From Pseudomonas sp. ISL-84 (GTDB lineage Bacteria > Bacillota > Bacilli > Bacillales > Cytobacillaceae), in assembly GCA_018613035.1 (NCBI GenBank), contig JAGGRA010000032.1:38321-102320 (forward strand): DNA of 64,000 nt, read 5' to 3'. Below the pieces are notes generated by a model that was not told where the DNA came from, did no database searches, and saw nothing but the letters and a program-made list of their open reading frames with translations. This document shows, piece after piece, positions 26,196-35,555 of this stretch. Position numbers and translations under genes: made by a program. How positions within the stretch are numbered: the stretch's first letter is position 1; each line of letters begins with the position of its first letter.

Positions 26196-26503
26196 CTCTG
26201 AAATCAATCGAGCTGCAGGTTGCGATTCCGAGAACCATTGAAGCCGGAAAGCTTCAGGAGCAGCTCCAGCAAAGAGGCCAGACAATGGGCGGGATTGCGG
26301 CTGAAAAAACGCGCAGGGATGAAGAAAAACACCGCAGCACTGTAATAAAACAGGAACAAAAACAAAATGTGAATCTTAGCAAAGAAGATAAAAACAATCG
26401 CAAAGGCCGGGACGAACCAGATCAAAAAGAAAAACAAAAAAAAGACAGCAGTAAGGAACAGAGCCACCCATTTAAAGGGCAGCTTATTGATTATAGCGGA
26501 TAG
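26192..26503 (+). CDS. Small uncharacterised protein in the sigD-swrB interval
   Basis: The frame starts at ATG 26192 in a 4-base overlap (ATGA) with the DUF342 gene and codes for 103 aa. The N-terminal 35 residues look structured (TLKSIELQVAIPRTIEAGKL, then QEQLQQRGQTMGG), whereas the rest is a very charged Lys/Glu/Asp/Gln tail without hydrophobic residues. The overlap with the upstream gene and the distinct N-terminal part support a real gene. I believe similar small proteins occur at this place in other bacilli but do not know a function. A role in flagellar or swarming control is only suggested by location. Confidence 0.7.
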   Translation: MTLKSIELQVAIPRTIEAGKLQEQLQQRGQTMGGIAAEKTRRDEEKHRSTVIKQEQKQNVNLSKEDKNNRKGRDEPDQKEKQKKDSSKEQSHPFKGQLIDYSG

Positions 26504-26512
26504 AGGGATCGT

Positions 26513-27109
26513 ATGACTGGTTTTCTGTTAGCGTTAAGCCTGTTATTGAATATCATGGCACTTTTGGCAATTATCCTGTTGTTTCTCCGGCAAAACAAGC
26601 TTATGGAAACGGAGAAAAAACAGGAGAAAATAGTTAATGAAATGGAAGAGGTCATTTCCACTTACCTCGTGCAGATGAAGGAAGAAAACGATGAATTTAT
26701 TAATAGGGTTTCTCAGCTTAAGATAAATGCATTGACGGAAAAAGCTGAATCGAAAGAGAAAAATGTAAAGGCTCAAAAAATGATAGAAACAAATGATAAG
26801 CCTAACCGCCTTGCAAGGGCATCAGCCCTCCAGGCAGTGAAAGCTTATAAAAAAAATAGTGATCAAGCAGATAAACAAATAGAATTAAAAGGTGAATCTG
26901 TTTCTGGTTTTGATAGTAAAGCATCAGCAGCGAAAGTGGAAAAACAGAGCGATTCTGAAGCACAGCAGCATCACGCTTCATCACTGCTTGATAACGTTTT
27001 GATATTAAAAAAGCAGGGCCTGGCGGAAGACGAAATTGCCAAGATATTAGGTAAAGGCAGAACGGAAATTGCATTAATGCTTAAATTTCGTCAAAATCAG
27101 CAAGAATAG
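26513..27109 (+). CDS. swrB: SwrB-like swarming motility protein
   Basis: The 198-aa product has an N-terminal transmembrane helix at about residues 2-26 (LLALSLLLNIMALLAIILLFL), a charged coiled-coil middle, a low-complexity Lys/Ala/Ser region, and a conserved C-terminal helix-turn-helix-like segment (LLDNVLILKKQGLAEDEIAK, then LGKGRTEIALMLKFR). This architecture and the position as last gene of the fla/che operon match B. subtilis SwrB (YlxL), a single-pass membrane protein that helps complete the export apparatus and supports swarming. Sequence is variable in this family, so position counts for much of the call. Confidence 0.8.
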   Translation: MTGFLLALSLLLNIMALLAIILLFLRQNKLMETEKKQEKIVNEMEEVISTYLVQMKEENDEFINRVSQLKINALTEKAESKEKNVKAQKMIETNDKPNRLARASALQAVKAYKKNSDQADKQIELKGESVSGFDSKASAAKVEKQSDSEAQQHHASSLLDNVLILKKQGLAEDEIAKILGKGRTEIALMLKFRQNQQE

Positions 27110-27110
27110 C

Positions 27111-27139
27111 TTGATTGTCAAAAACACTTGTGCTATATT
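27111..27139 (+). promoter_or_regulatory. Promoter of rpsB
   Basis: TTGATT at 27111-27116 and TATATT at 27134-27139 are 17 bp apart, and the -10 box is preceded by TGC, making an extended -10. It lies just after the swrB stop. Transcription would start near 27146 and give a leader of about 110 bases before the rpsB ATG. Confidence 0.65.
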
Positions 27140-27170
27140 AACAAATGGTGTTAATACACACGCTTATGGA

Positions 27171-27958
<788 letters not shown>

Positions 27959-27982
27959 TAGAAAAGCGGAAGCGCCTTTGTG

Positions 27983-28015
27983 GCGCTGGAGCTGGACAGC
28001 TCCAGAGCGCTTTTT
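27983..28015 (+). terminator. Intrinsic terminator after rpsB
   Basis: GCGCTGGAGCTG and CAGCTCCAGAGCGC form a strong stem followed by TTTTT. The sequence before it (AAAAGCGGAAGCGCC) resembles a common Bacillus intergenic repeat that often serves as a terminator. Confidence 0.8.
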
Positions 28016-28026
28016 CTTTCTTAAAG

Positions 28027-28064
28027 AAGGTGATAATAGGGAGCACCCTTTATCACCTTTTTTT
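28027..28064 (+). terminator. Second terminator between rpsB and tsf
   Basis: AAGGTGATAA at 28027-28036 pairs with TTATCACCTT and is followed by a run of seven T. It lies 11 bases after the first terminator. A TATAAT box at 28113-28118 without a clear -35 box may start tsf transcription again, so rpsB and tsf seem to be partly uncoupled here. Confidence 0.75.
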
Positions 28065-28148
28065 AAAGAATGGGAAAAGTTTTGTTTTCCATACAGCTAT
28101 ATATGGTAAAGATATAATTACATAACTCATTTTAAGGAGGATCTTATA

Positions 28149-29030
28149 ATGGCAATTACTGCTCAAATGGTTAAAGAACTTCGTGAAAAAACAGGCGCAG
28201 GCATGATGGACTGCAAAAAGGCTCTTCAGGAAACTGAAGGCGATATGGAAAAAGCAATCGACTTCCTTCGTGAAAAAGGAATCGCTAAAGCTGCTAAAAA
28301 AGGTGACCGCATTGCTGCTGAAGGTCTTACTACAGTTAAAGTGGACGGAAATGAAGCAGTTATCCTTGAAGTAAACTCTGAAACAGACTTCGTTGCTAAG
28401 AACGAAGGGTTCCAAACTCTTGTAAAAGAATTAGCTGAGCATTTGCTTGCAAATAAGCCATCTTCTGTTGAAGAAGCAGCTGGCCAAACAATGGCTAACG
28501 GTTCTACTTTAGAGTCTCACATCAATACTGCAATCGCTAAAATTGGTGAAAAGCTTTCTCTTCGCCGTTTTGAAATCAAAACAAAAACTGACAACGATGC
28601 TTTCGGTGCTTACCTGCACATGGGCGGACGCATTGGTGTGTTAACTGTTCTTGAAGGTACAACTGATGAAGAAGCAGCGAAAGATGTTTCAATGCACATT
28701 GCTGCCCTAAACCCTAAATATGTTTCCCGTGATGAAGTATCACAGGAAGAAGTTGAGCGCGAGCGCCAAGTATTAACTCAGCAGGCTCTTAACGAAGGCA
28801 AGCCAGAAAATATCGTGGCTAAGATGGTTGAAGGCCGCTTAGGCAAATATTTCGAAGATGTTTGCGTAAACGACCAGGCTTTTGTTAAAAACCCTGATCA
28901 AAAAGTTGGAAAATTTGTTGAATCAAAAGGCGGAAAAATCCGTGAGTTCATTCGCTATGAGGTTGGAGAAGGCATCGAAAAGCGTGAAGACAACTTCGCT
29001 GAAGAAGTAATGAACCAGGTTAAAAAATAA
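28149..29030 (+). CDS. tsf: Translation elongation factor Ts
   Basis: EF-Ts recycles EF-Tu by exchange of GDP for GTP. The 293-aa protein begins [20 protein letters not shown] and contains [17 protein letters not shown] and the conserved [14 protein letters not shown], the TDFV site that contacts EF-Tu. The AAGGAGG SD lies 9 bases before the ATG. Length is normal for Bacillus. A terminator follows at 29063. Confidence 0.99.
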   Translation: MAITAQMVKELREKTGAGMMDCKKALQETEGDMEKAIDFLREKGIAKAAKKGDRIAAEGLTTVKVDGNEAVILEVNSETDFVAKNEGFQTLVKELAEHLLANKPSSVEEAAGQTMANGSTLESHINTAIAKIGEKLSLRRFEIKTKTDNDAFGAYLHMGGRIGVLTVLEGTTDEEAAKDVSMHIAALNPKYVSRDEVSQEEVERERQVLTQQALNEGKPENIVAKMVEGRLGKYFEDVCVNDQAFVKNPDQKVGKFVESKGGKIREFIRYEVGEGIEKREDNFAEEVMNQVKK

Positions 29031-29062
29031 TAGTAATTAAAACAGCGATAACTGCTATGATT

Positions 29063-29090
29063 CAGGGAACACTTTGTGTTCCCTGTTTTT
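29063..29090 (+). terminator. Intrinsic terminator after tsf
   Basis: CAGGGAACAC and GTGTTCCCTG form a perfect 10-bp stem with a 3-base loop, followed by TTTTT. Confidence 0.88.
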
Positions 29091-29115
29091 CAAGAAAAGA
29101 TTAAAATTGATCTAG

Positions 29116-29894
<779 letters not shown>

Positions 29895-29895
<1 letters not shown>

Positions 29896-30452
29896 TGCCA
29901 AAACAAGTTATTGCAGATACAAAAGAAAGAATGACAAAAGCAATTGCATCTTATACACGTGAGCTTGCAAGTATTCGTGCCGGTAAGGCAAATGCTTCTT
30001 TGCTTGATCGAATCACGGTAGATTACTATGGTGCTCCAACACCTGTTAACCAGCTTGCAGGAGTATCTACTCCTGAAGCACGTCTTTTAGTTATTACGCC
30101 ATATGATAAAACAATTCTTGGCGAAATTGAGAAGGCAATCCTAAAGTCTGATATTGGCTTGAATCCTTCCAATGACGGCAGTGTAATCAGGCTGGCTATT
30201 CCTCAGCTGACTGAAGAGCGCCGCAAAGAGCTTGTAAAGGTTGTGAAAAAGGAATCTGAAGAGGCAAAAGTGGCGATCCGCAACGTACGCCGCGATGCCA
30301 ATGATGATCTTAAAAAGCTTGAAAAAAGTGGGGAAATCACAGAAGATGATCTTCGCGGATTCTCTGAGGATATTCAAAAGCTTACTGATGAACACATCAG
30401 CAAGATCGATGCTCTCACAAAGGATAAAGAAAAAGAAATCCTTGAAGTTTAA
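29895..30452 (+). CDS. frr: Ribosome recycling factor
   Basis: RRF splits post-termination ribosomes together with EF-G. The 185-aa protein has the typical helices with [32 protein letters not shown] and [17 protein letters not shown]. The AGGGGG SD is at the end of pyrH. Length matches the family (185 aa). A terminator follows. Confidence 0.99.
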
Positions 30453-30469
30453 TTAGCCATATATGACGA

Positions 30470-30496
30470 ACCCTCTATCAATAGGGGGTTTTTTTA
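30470..30496 (+). terminator. Intrinsic terminator after frr
   Basis: ACCCTCTA and TAGGGGGT form the stem around a short loop and a run of seven T follows at the end. Confidence 0.85.
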
Positions 30497-30540
30497 CACT
30501 TTGGGAAATGCTTTTAAATAGAGTTTGTAAATAAAATGAA

Positions 30541-30633
30541 TGATAAATAAGGTTGGTTCGCTGAGCATCCTGGAGCGGAAATCAACTACTTCTCACTACT
30601 TGTTTAAAAAGCAACAAAGTTTGCGAAAACAGC
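30541..30633. repeat. Internal-deletion derivative of the MITE-like repeat
   Basis: The right part, from GTTCGCTGAGCATCCTGGAG through GCGAAAACAGC, is nearly identical to 32704-32781. The left part, AAATAAGGTTGG, equals 32595-32606. The roughly 100 bp that separate these in the 32 kb copy are absent; the junction falls on the shared GGTT. The left outer end is degenerate. The rest of the 490-base frr-uppS gap holds a small AACCTC/GAGGTT hairpin near 30688 and a TATGAT box near 30773; I see no gene. Confidence 0.75.
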
Positions 30634-30943
30634 CTTAGGAAATAACTATACTTATTGAAGCGCGGCTCTTTATGCTGCAGAATAGGAACCTCCCATAAGA
30701 GGTTTACCGGCAAATTCTTAATTTTGTTTTGAATACATACTCTTTTATAGAGATATATTTTTTTATTTTTGGTATGATATTAGCATGCGGAAAGAGGGAA
30801 TATCATAATTTTACCAGTTGAAAATAATCTCTAAAAGATACAATTATTATAAATTAAGCAGGACAGATGTCCGGCTTAGGCGCATTGCGCTTTTCTGATT
30901 TATCTTTTATCGGAGGATTAACCTATTTTAAAGGAGCAGTCAT

Positions 30944-31723
30944 ATGTTTGATAAAATGAAGTTATGGAAGTCCCAAAACAGTTCTTCCGATCTCCGAGAG
31001 AGAGTAGAAAAAATGAAGGAGCTGAAAATTCCTGAACATGTAGCCATTATCATGGACGGGAATGGCAGATGGGCCAAAAAAAGAGCCCTTCCAAGAATTG
31101 CGGGGCATCATGAAGGCATGAAGGTTGTACGGAAAATTACAAAGTTTGCCAATGAAATCGGTGTAAAGACCTTAACGTTATATGCCTTCTCAACGGAAAA
31201 TTGGAAGAGGCCCAAAATGGAAGTTGACTTTCTTATGAAATTGCCTGAGGAATTTTTGGGGACTTTCCTTCCGGAGCTGGTCGAGGAAAATGTGCAGGTG
31301 AGAATGATTGGCTATATGGATCACTTGCCTGCCCATACCCGCAATGCAGTCACTAAAGCGATGGAAGAGACAAAAAACAATACTGGGCTGGTATTAAATT
31401 TTGCGCTTAATTATGGCAGTAGAGCGGAAATACTTGAAGCTGTCAAGCATGTCTTAAAAGATACCAAAAGTGGTATAATGGATGAAAATGACTTAAATGA
31501 AGAGAAGTTTTCATCGTATCTTATGACAAGCGGGCTTAAAGATCCCGATTTGTTAATTCGAACAAGCGGTGAAATCAGGCTTAGTAACTTTATGCTCTGG
31601 CAGCTCGCATACACTGAATTTTGGTTTACAGATGTTTTGTGGCCGGATTTTGATGAAGAGCAAATGCTGGAAGCAATTGAGGTATTCCAAAACCGCCAGC
31701 GGCGTTTTGGGGGAGTACAATAA
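30944..31723 (+). CDS. uppS: Undecaprenyl diphosphate synthase
   Basis: UppS condenses isopentenyl diphosphates in cis onto farnesyl diphosphate to give the C55 lipid carrier for wall synthesis. The 259-aa protein has the catalytic Asp38 in HVAIIMDGNGRWAKKR, the HHEGMK-like GHHEGMKVVRKI segment, TLYAFSTENWKRP, and RTSGEIRLSNFMLWQLAYTE in pieces, all standard cis-prenyltransferase regions. ATG 30944 follows AAAGGAGCAG. The cdsA gene follows directly, as in B. subtilis. Confidence 0.98.
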   Translation: MFDKMKLWKSQNSSSDLRERVEKMKELKIPEHVAIIMDGNGRWAKKRALPRIAGHHEGMKVVRKITKFANEIGVKTLTLYAFSTENWKRPKMEVDFLMKLPEEFLGTFLPELVEENVQVRMIGYMDHLPAHTRNAVTKAMEETKNNTGLVLNFALNYGSRAEILEAVKHVLKDTKSGIMDENDLNEEKFSSYLMTSGLKDPDLLIRTSGEIRLSNFMLWQLAYTEFWFTDVLWPDFDEEQMLEAIEVFQNRQRRFGGVQ

Positions 31724-31739
31724 AGGTGTTGAAAATTTA

Positions 31740-32534
31740 ATGAAGCAACGAGTAATCACAGCGATCATTTTTGGGGCGGTTTTGATCCCGGTTATTATTT
31801 ATGGCGGCATGCCGATGATCATACTGGCATATTTGCTGGCGTCAATTGCGCTGTATGAATTATTAAGTATGAGGAAATTAAGTTTGTTCTCTATTCCGGG
31901 AATTATTTCTTTATTATTATTATGGGTTTTTCTTTTGCCAAGAGAATTCCAGCCGATCCTCGATGATTTAAATTATACTAAAATTGAGGTAGCCCTTTTT
32001 GGGGTGCTGCTATTTTTAACTTATACTGTTGCAACGAAAAATAAGTTTACGTTTGATGATGTAGCATTTTCGATCATGTCTACTTTGTATGTAGGGATAG
32101 GATTTTATTATTTTATGGAAACCCGCTTTGCAGACGAAGGCTTGACTTATATCTTTTTTGCTCTTTTCCTTATTTGGGCAACAGATTCAGGTGCCTATTT
32201 TATCGGCAAGGCTATGGGCAAGCGCAAGCTATGGCCTGAAATTAGCCCCAATAAAACAGTGGAAGGTTCGCTGGGAGGCGTCATTTGTGCGCTTGCAGTT
32301 GCCGTATTGTTTATTATTTTCTCAAATATAGAAGAGTCCCTGCTCGGGCTTTTAATTATTACTGCAATCCTATCTGTATTTGGGCAGATAGGCGACCTGG
32401 TTGAATCTGCATTAAAGCGGCATTATGATGTAAAAGACTCTGGAAATATCCTGCCTGGACACGGCGGCATCCTGGACCGCTTTGACAGCTTATTGTTTGT
32501 ATTGCCATTACTCCATTTTTTTCACTTGCTGTAA
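31740..32534 (+). CDS. cdsA: Phosphatidate cytidylyltransferase CdsA
   Basis: CdsA makes CDP-diacylglycerol from phosphatidic acid and CTP in the membrane. I choose ATG 31740 (MKQRVITAIIFGAVLIP), after AAAGGTG; a longer frame overlaps uppS and is not used. The product is about 264 aa with about eight transmembrane helices. The signature near the C-terminus, SGNILPGHGGILDRFDS, and SPNKTVEGSLGG are both conserved. The MITE-like repeat begins 10 bases after the stop. Confidence 0.97.
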   Translation: MKQRVITAIIFGAVLIPVIIYGGMPMIILAYLLASIALYELLSMRKLSLFSIPGIISLLLLWVFLLPREFQPILDDLNYTKIEVALFGVLLFLTYTVATKNKFTFDDVAFSIMSTLYVGIGFYYFMETRFADEGLTYIFFALFLIWATDSGAYFIGKAMGKRKLWPEISPNKTVEGSLGGVICALAVAVLFIIFSNIEESLLGLLIITAILSVFGQIGDLVESALKRHYDVKDSGNILPGHGGILDRFDSLLFVLPLLHFFHLL

Positions 32535-32543
32535 TAAATAAAG

Positions 32544-32781
32544 GCTGTTTTCTAAATGGTTGTTGTTTTAAATACATTATGTGAAAAGCTGACAAATAAG
32601 GTTGGTTGATTGGAGCGTAAGGTGGAAGACTCCAGCGGGAGGAGTGGGACAGGTGAGACCCCACAGGCGCTGAGCGCCGAGGATGCTCACCGCCCGCCCC
32701 GCGGTTCGCTGAGCATCCTGGAGCGGAAATCAACCTAGCCTCACTACTTGTTTAAAAAGCAACAAAGTTTGCGAAAACAGC
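32544..32781. repeat. MITE-like intergenic repeat, full copy 2
   Basis: This 238-bp element lies between cdsA and dxr. The outer ends are inverted: GCTGTTTTC...GGTTGTTGTTTT on the left, and AAAAAGCAACAAAGTTTGCG with GAAAACAGC on the right. The inner arms are GGTTGATTGGAGCG (from 32601) and GGAGCGGAAATCAACC (ending about 32735). The centre has GTGAGACCCCACAGGCGC and GATGCTCACCGCCCGCC, which pair across (GGTGAG/CTCACC; GCGC/GCGC). No coding capacity is visible. It could fold as a long hairpin when transcribed from either side. Confidence 0.85.
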
Positions 32782-32855
32782 TAAATTAAAATGAAAGCAT
32801 CTTTCAGCAATTGAAAGATGGAGATAAGATTTGCTTGTTTTCACAGGAGGAGACT

Positions 32856-33998
32856 ATGAAATATATTAGTTTAATGGGTGCAACAGGTTCAATTGGAATA
32901 CAAACCCTTGATATAATAAGGGAGCACCCTGAAGATTTTAAGCTTGCGGCGATGTCTGCCGGCAGAAATATAGATTTGGCCAGGAAGATTATCCAGGCTT
33001 TTAAGCCGGAGCTTGTTTCAGTTTCAGAAAAAAAATTCGCAGATACTCTTAAAGCTGAGTTCCCTGGCATAACATTTACATATGGACATAATGGTTTGAT
33101 AGAGGTGGCAGTTTACCCGAAATCAGATATTCTGGTTAATGCAGTATTGGGAAGTGTGGGACTTGATCCGACTTTGCAGGCAATTGAGGAAAAGAAAACA
33201 ATTGCGATTGCAAACAAAGAAACACTTGTAACAGCCGGTCACCTTGTCATGGAAGCAGCAAAACGGAATGGTGTTCAGCTTCTTCCAGTAGACAGCGAAC
33301 ACTCTGCTATATTCCAATCCTTGCAGGGAGAGAAGGAGAAGAATATTGAAAGGCTCATTTTGACAGCTTCTGGCGGAAGTTTCAGAGACCGTACCCGCAA
33401 GGAACTAGAAAATGTTACGGTTGAAGAAGCGCTTAATCATCCAAATTGGTCAATGGGAGCGAAAATTACCATTGATTCTGCCACAATGATGAATAAAGGG
33501 CTTGAAGTAATTGAGGCCCATTGGCTCTTTTCCATGGATTACAGCAAAATAGATGTTTTGCTCCACAAGGAAAGCATTATTCATTCTATGGTAGAGTTCC
33601 ATGACAGCAGCGTTATTGCACAGCTGGGTACCCCGGATATGAGAGTCCCCATACAATATGCACTAACCTATCCTGATAGGCTGCCTCTTCCTTCAGCTAA
33701 TAGGCTGAACCTTGCTGAAATTGGAAAACTCCATTTTGCAGAAATGGATTTCGGGCGTTTCCGCTGTCTGCAGTTTGCTTATGAAGCTGGCAAAGCCGGC
33801 GGTACCATGCCATCCGTACTTAATGCAGCAAATGAAGCTGCTGTTGCTGCCTTCTTAGATGGAAAGATAACATTCTTGCAAATAGAAGACTTCATCGAAA
33901 GAGCATTGAGCAACCATGAGAATATCTCCAATCCAAGTCTTGCCCAGATTCAGGAGACAGATTTGGAAACGAGAAAATATGTAAACTCGCTTCTATAA
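32856..33998 (+). CDS. dxr: 1-deoxy-D-xylulose 5-phosphate reductoisomerase
   Basis: Dxr makes 2-C-methyl-D-erythritol 4-phosphate, the second step of the MEP isoprenoid pathway that feeds UppS nearby. I choose ATG 32856 ([19 protein letters not shown]), 5 bases after CAGGAGGAG. The product is about 380 aa with the NADPH-binding GATGSIG, the metal-site region [13 protein letters not shown], and [16 protein letters not shown]. The loop [20 protein letters not shown] (in pieces [20 protein letters not shown] shortened) is conserved. Length is normal. The rasP gene follows after 122 bases. Confidence 0.97.
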   Translation: MKYISLMGATGSIGIQTLDIIREHPEDFKLAAMSAGRNIDLARKIIQAFKPELVSVSEKKFADTLKAEFPGITFTYGHNGLIEVAVYPKSDILVNAVLGSVGLDPTLQAIEEKKTIAIANKETLVTAGHLVMEAAKRNGVQLLPVDSEHSAIFQSLQGEKEKNIERLILTASGGSFRDRTRKELENVTVEEALNHPNWSMGAKITIDSATMMNKGLEVIEAHWLFSMDYSKIDVLLHKESIIHSMVEFHDSSVIAQLGTPDMRVPIQYALTYPDRLPLPSANRLNLAEIGKLHFAEMDFGRFRCLQFAYEAGKAGGTMPSVLNAANEAAVAAFLDGKITFLQIEDFIERALSNHENISNPSLAQIQETDLETRKYVNSLL

Positions 33999-34004
33999 GC
34001 TTGA

Positions 34005-34094
34005 GTTCAAACGCTGAAGCTGCTTCAGGTAAATTTTGAAGCGGAATGAGCGGCTGAAATGGCTGCCATGGATCGTTTTCAGCGAGATTTGAAC
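34005..34094. repeat. Inverted repeat in the dxr-rasP gap
   Basis: GTTCAAACGCTGAA at 34005-34018 is matched at the other side by TTCAGCGAGATTTGAAC at 34078-34094, imperfectly because of a short insertion. A tight palindrome CTGAAGCTGCTTCAG lies inside the left arm at 34014-34028. No T-run follows. It is either an RNA hairpin or the trace of a small insertion. Confidence 0.4.
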
Positions 34095-34120
34095 AACCTC
34101 TAAACAAAGGTGGTTAAAAC

Positions 34121-35383
34121 TTGAGTACAGTAATAGCCTTTATCGTTATATTTGGGGCGTTGGTCTTTTTCCATGAACTAGGACATTTAATTTTTGCTAA
34201 AAGAGCAGGAATCCTTTGCCGGGAATTTGCTATAGGCTTTGGACCGAAAGTGTTTTCGTTTAAGAAAGATGAAACAGTATATACCATACGCCTTCTTCCA
34301 ATCGGAGGATTTGTTCGCATGGCCGGAGAAGACCCCGAAATGGTAGAAATCAAGCCCGGATACCGCATAGGTTTAATCCTGGATGTTAACGAAGAAGTAA
34401 GTAAGATTATCTTGAATAATAAAGATAAGTATCCAGAAGCAAGAATCATTGAGGTTGAACAAGCTGATATTGAGCATGACCTTGTGATTAAAGGGTATAT
34501 GGAGGGCGAAGAGGAAGAAATACTCAAAGTGTTTAAGATCAAACCTTCCGCCGTCTTAATTGAAGATGGGGCAGAGACACTGATTGCTCCATATGACCGC
34601 CAATTTGCTTCAAAGACATTGGGGCAAAGAACGATGGCGATATTCGCCGGCCCTATGATGAACTTTGTGCTTGCATTTTTCGTATTTGTGTTAATTGCAT
34701 TATTGCAAGGAATACCAACAAATGAGCCTGCACTTGGCAAACTGACTCCTGATGGGGCAGCCTATGAGGCTGGCCTGAAGGAAGGGGATATTGTCCACAG
34801 CGTTGATGGAGCTGAAATTTCAAGCTGGTCTGATGTTGTTGAAATTATCCGTCAAAATCCGAATGAAGAGCTTGAATTCTCGGTCGGCAGAAATGGCGAA
34901 GAGCTAACCATTCCGGTTACACCAAAGGTTCAGGATGTTGAAGGAGAAAAAATTGGGATTATCGGTGTTTACAGCCCTATGGAAAAATCCCCGTTAAAGG
35001 CCATTACCTACGGAGCAAAAGAAACGTATTTCTGGACAAAAGAAATCTTTATCATGCTTGGAAAACTGGTAACAGGACAGTTCTCAATTGATGCTTTATC
35101 AGGTCCTGTAGGCATCTATGTTTCTACAGATACAGTAGCTAAATCAGGTATCTATTACCTGATGAAATGGGCGGGTATTCTGAGCATCAACCTTGGGATT
35201 ATGAACTTGCTTCCAATCCCTGCGCTTGACGGCGGAAGATTGATGTTCTTTGCTGTTGAAGCTGTAAGAGGTAAACCGATTGACCGTCATAAAGAGGGAA
35301 TGGTTCACTTTATTGGCTTTGCCCTTTTGATGCTGTTAATGCTTGTGGTCACTTGGAATGATATCCAAAGATTTTTCCTGTAA
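34121..35383 (+). CDS. rasP: Site-2 intramembrane metalloprotease RasP (RseP/YluC)
   Basis: RasP cleaves transmembrane segments of anti-sigma factors such as RsiW and of cell-division and signal-peptide remnants. The start is TTG 34121 (MSTVIAFIVIFGALVFF), 7 bases after AAAGGTGG. The 420-aa protein has the zinc motif HELGH at residues 18-22 in the first membrane helix, a PDZ domain at about residues 200-265 (AAYEAGLKEGDIVHSVDGAE), and the third zinc ligand in LLPIPALDGGR (D370). About four transmembrane helices are present. Length matches B. subtilis RasP. Confidence 0.97.
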   Translation: MSTVIAFIVIFGALVFFHELGHLIFAKRAGILCREFAIGFGPKVFSFKKDETVYTIRLLPIGGFVRMAGEDPEMVEIKPGYRIGLILDVNEEVSKIILNNKDKYPEARIIEVEQADIEHDLVIKGYMEGEEEEILKVFKIKPSAVLIEDGAETLIAPYDRQFASKTLGQRTMAIFAGPMMNFVLAFFVFVLIALLQGIPTNEPALGKLTPDGAAYEAGLKEGDIVHSVDGAEISSWSDVVEIIRQNPNEELEFSVGRNGEELTIPVTPKVQDVEGEKIGIIGVYSPMEKSPLKAITYGAKETYFWTKEIFIMLGKLVTGQFSIDALSGPVGIYVSTDTVAKSGIYYLMKWAGILSINLGIMNLLPIPALDGGRLMFFAVEAVRGKPIDRHKEGMVHFIGFALLMLLMLVVTWNDIQRFFL

Positions 35384-35404
35384 ATTTCACTAAAGTTGCA
35401 TGAA

Positions 35405-35481
35405 AAAGAAGGGTAAAGTCTTCGGCCAACCGGGAAGCATCCAATGCCGTTTTACGGTTGGGCAGGGATTGCCCTTCTTTT
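35405..35481 (+). terminator. Long nested hairpin terminator between rasP and proS
   Basis: AAAGAAGGGTAA at 35405-35416 pairs imperfectly with TTGCCCTTCTTTT, and an inner perfect stem CCAACCG (35426-35432)/CGGTTGG (35455-35461) lies inside. The outer stem ends in a T-rich run. It is a large structure for a plain terminator; it lacks T-box sequence marks, so I call it a terminator. Confidence 0.65.
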
Positions 35482-35555
35482 ATTCAAAATAGATTACGTT
35501 TGATGCCAGCTGAGCTGGTTTACATATTTGATAATAAAAATAGAGGTGCTATTAA

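Noticed and set aside
30750..30790. Promoter for uppS with TATGAT
   Set aside because: No -35 box at acceptable spacing and no extended -10; too weak to list as a feature.
35384..35555. T-box leader before proS
   Set aside because: The structured region lacks a TGGNACCGCG-like T-box sequence; the outer stem with T-run fits a terminator.
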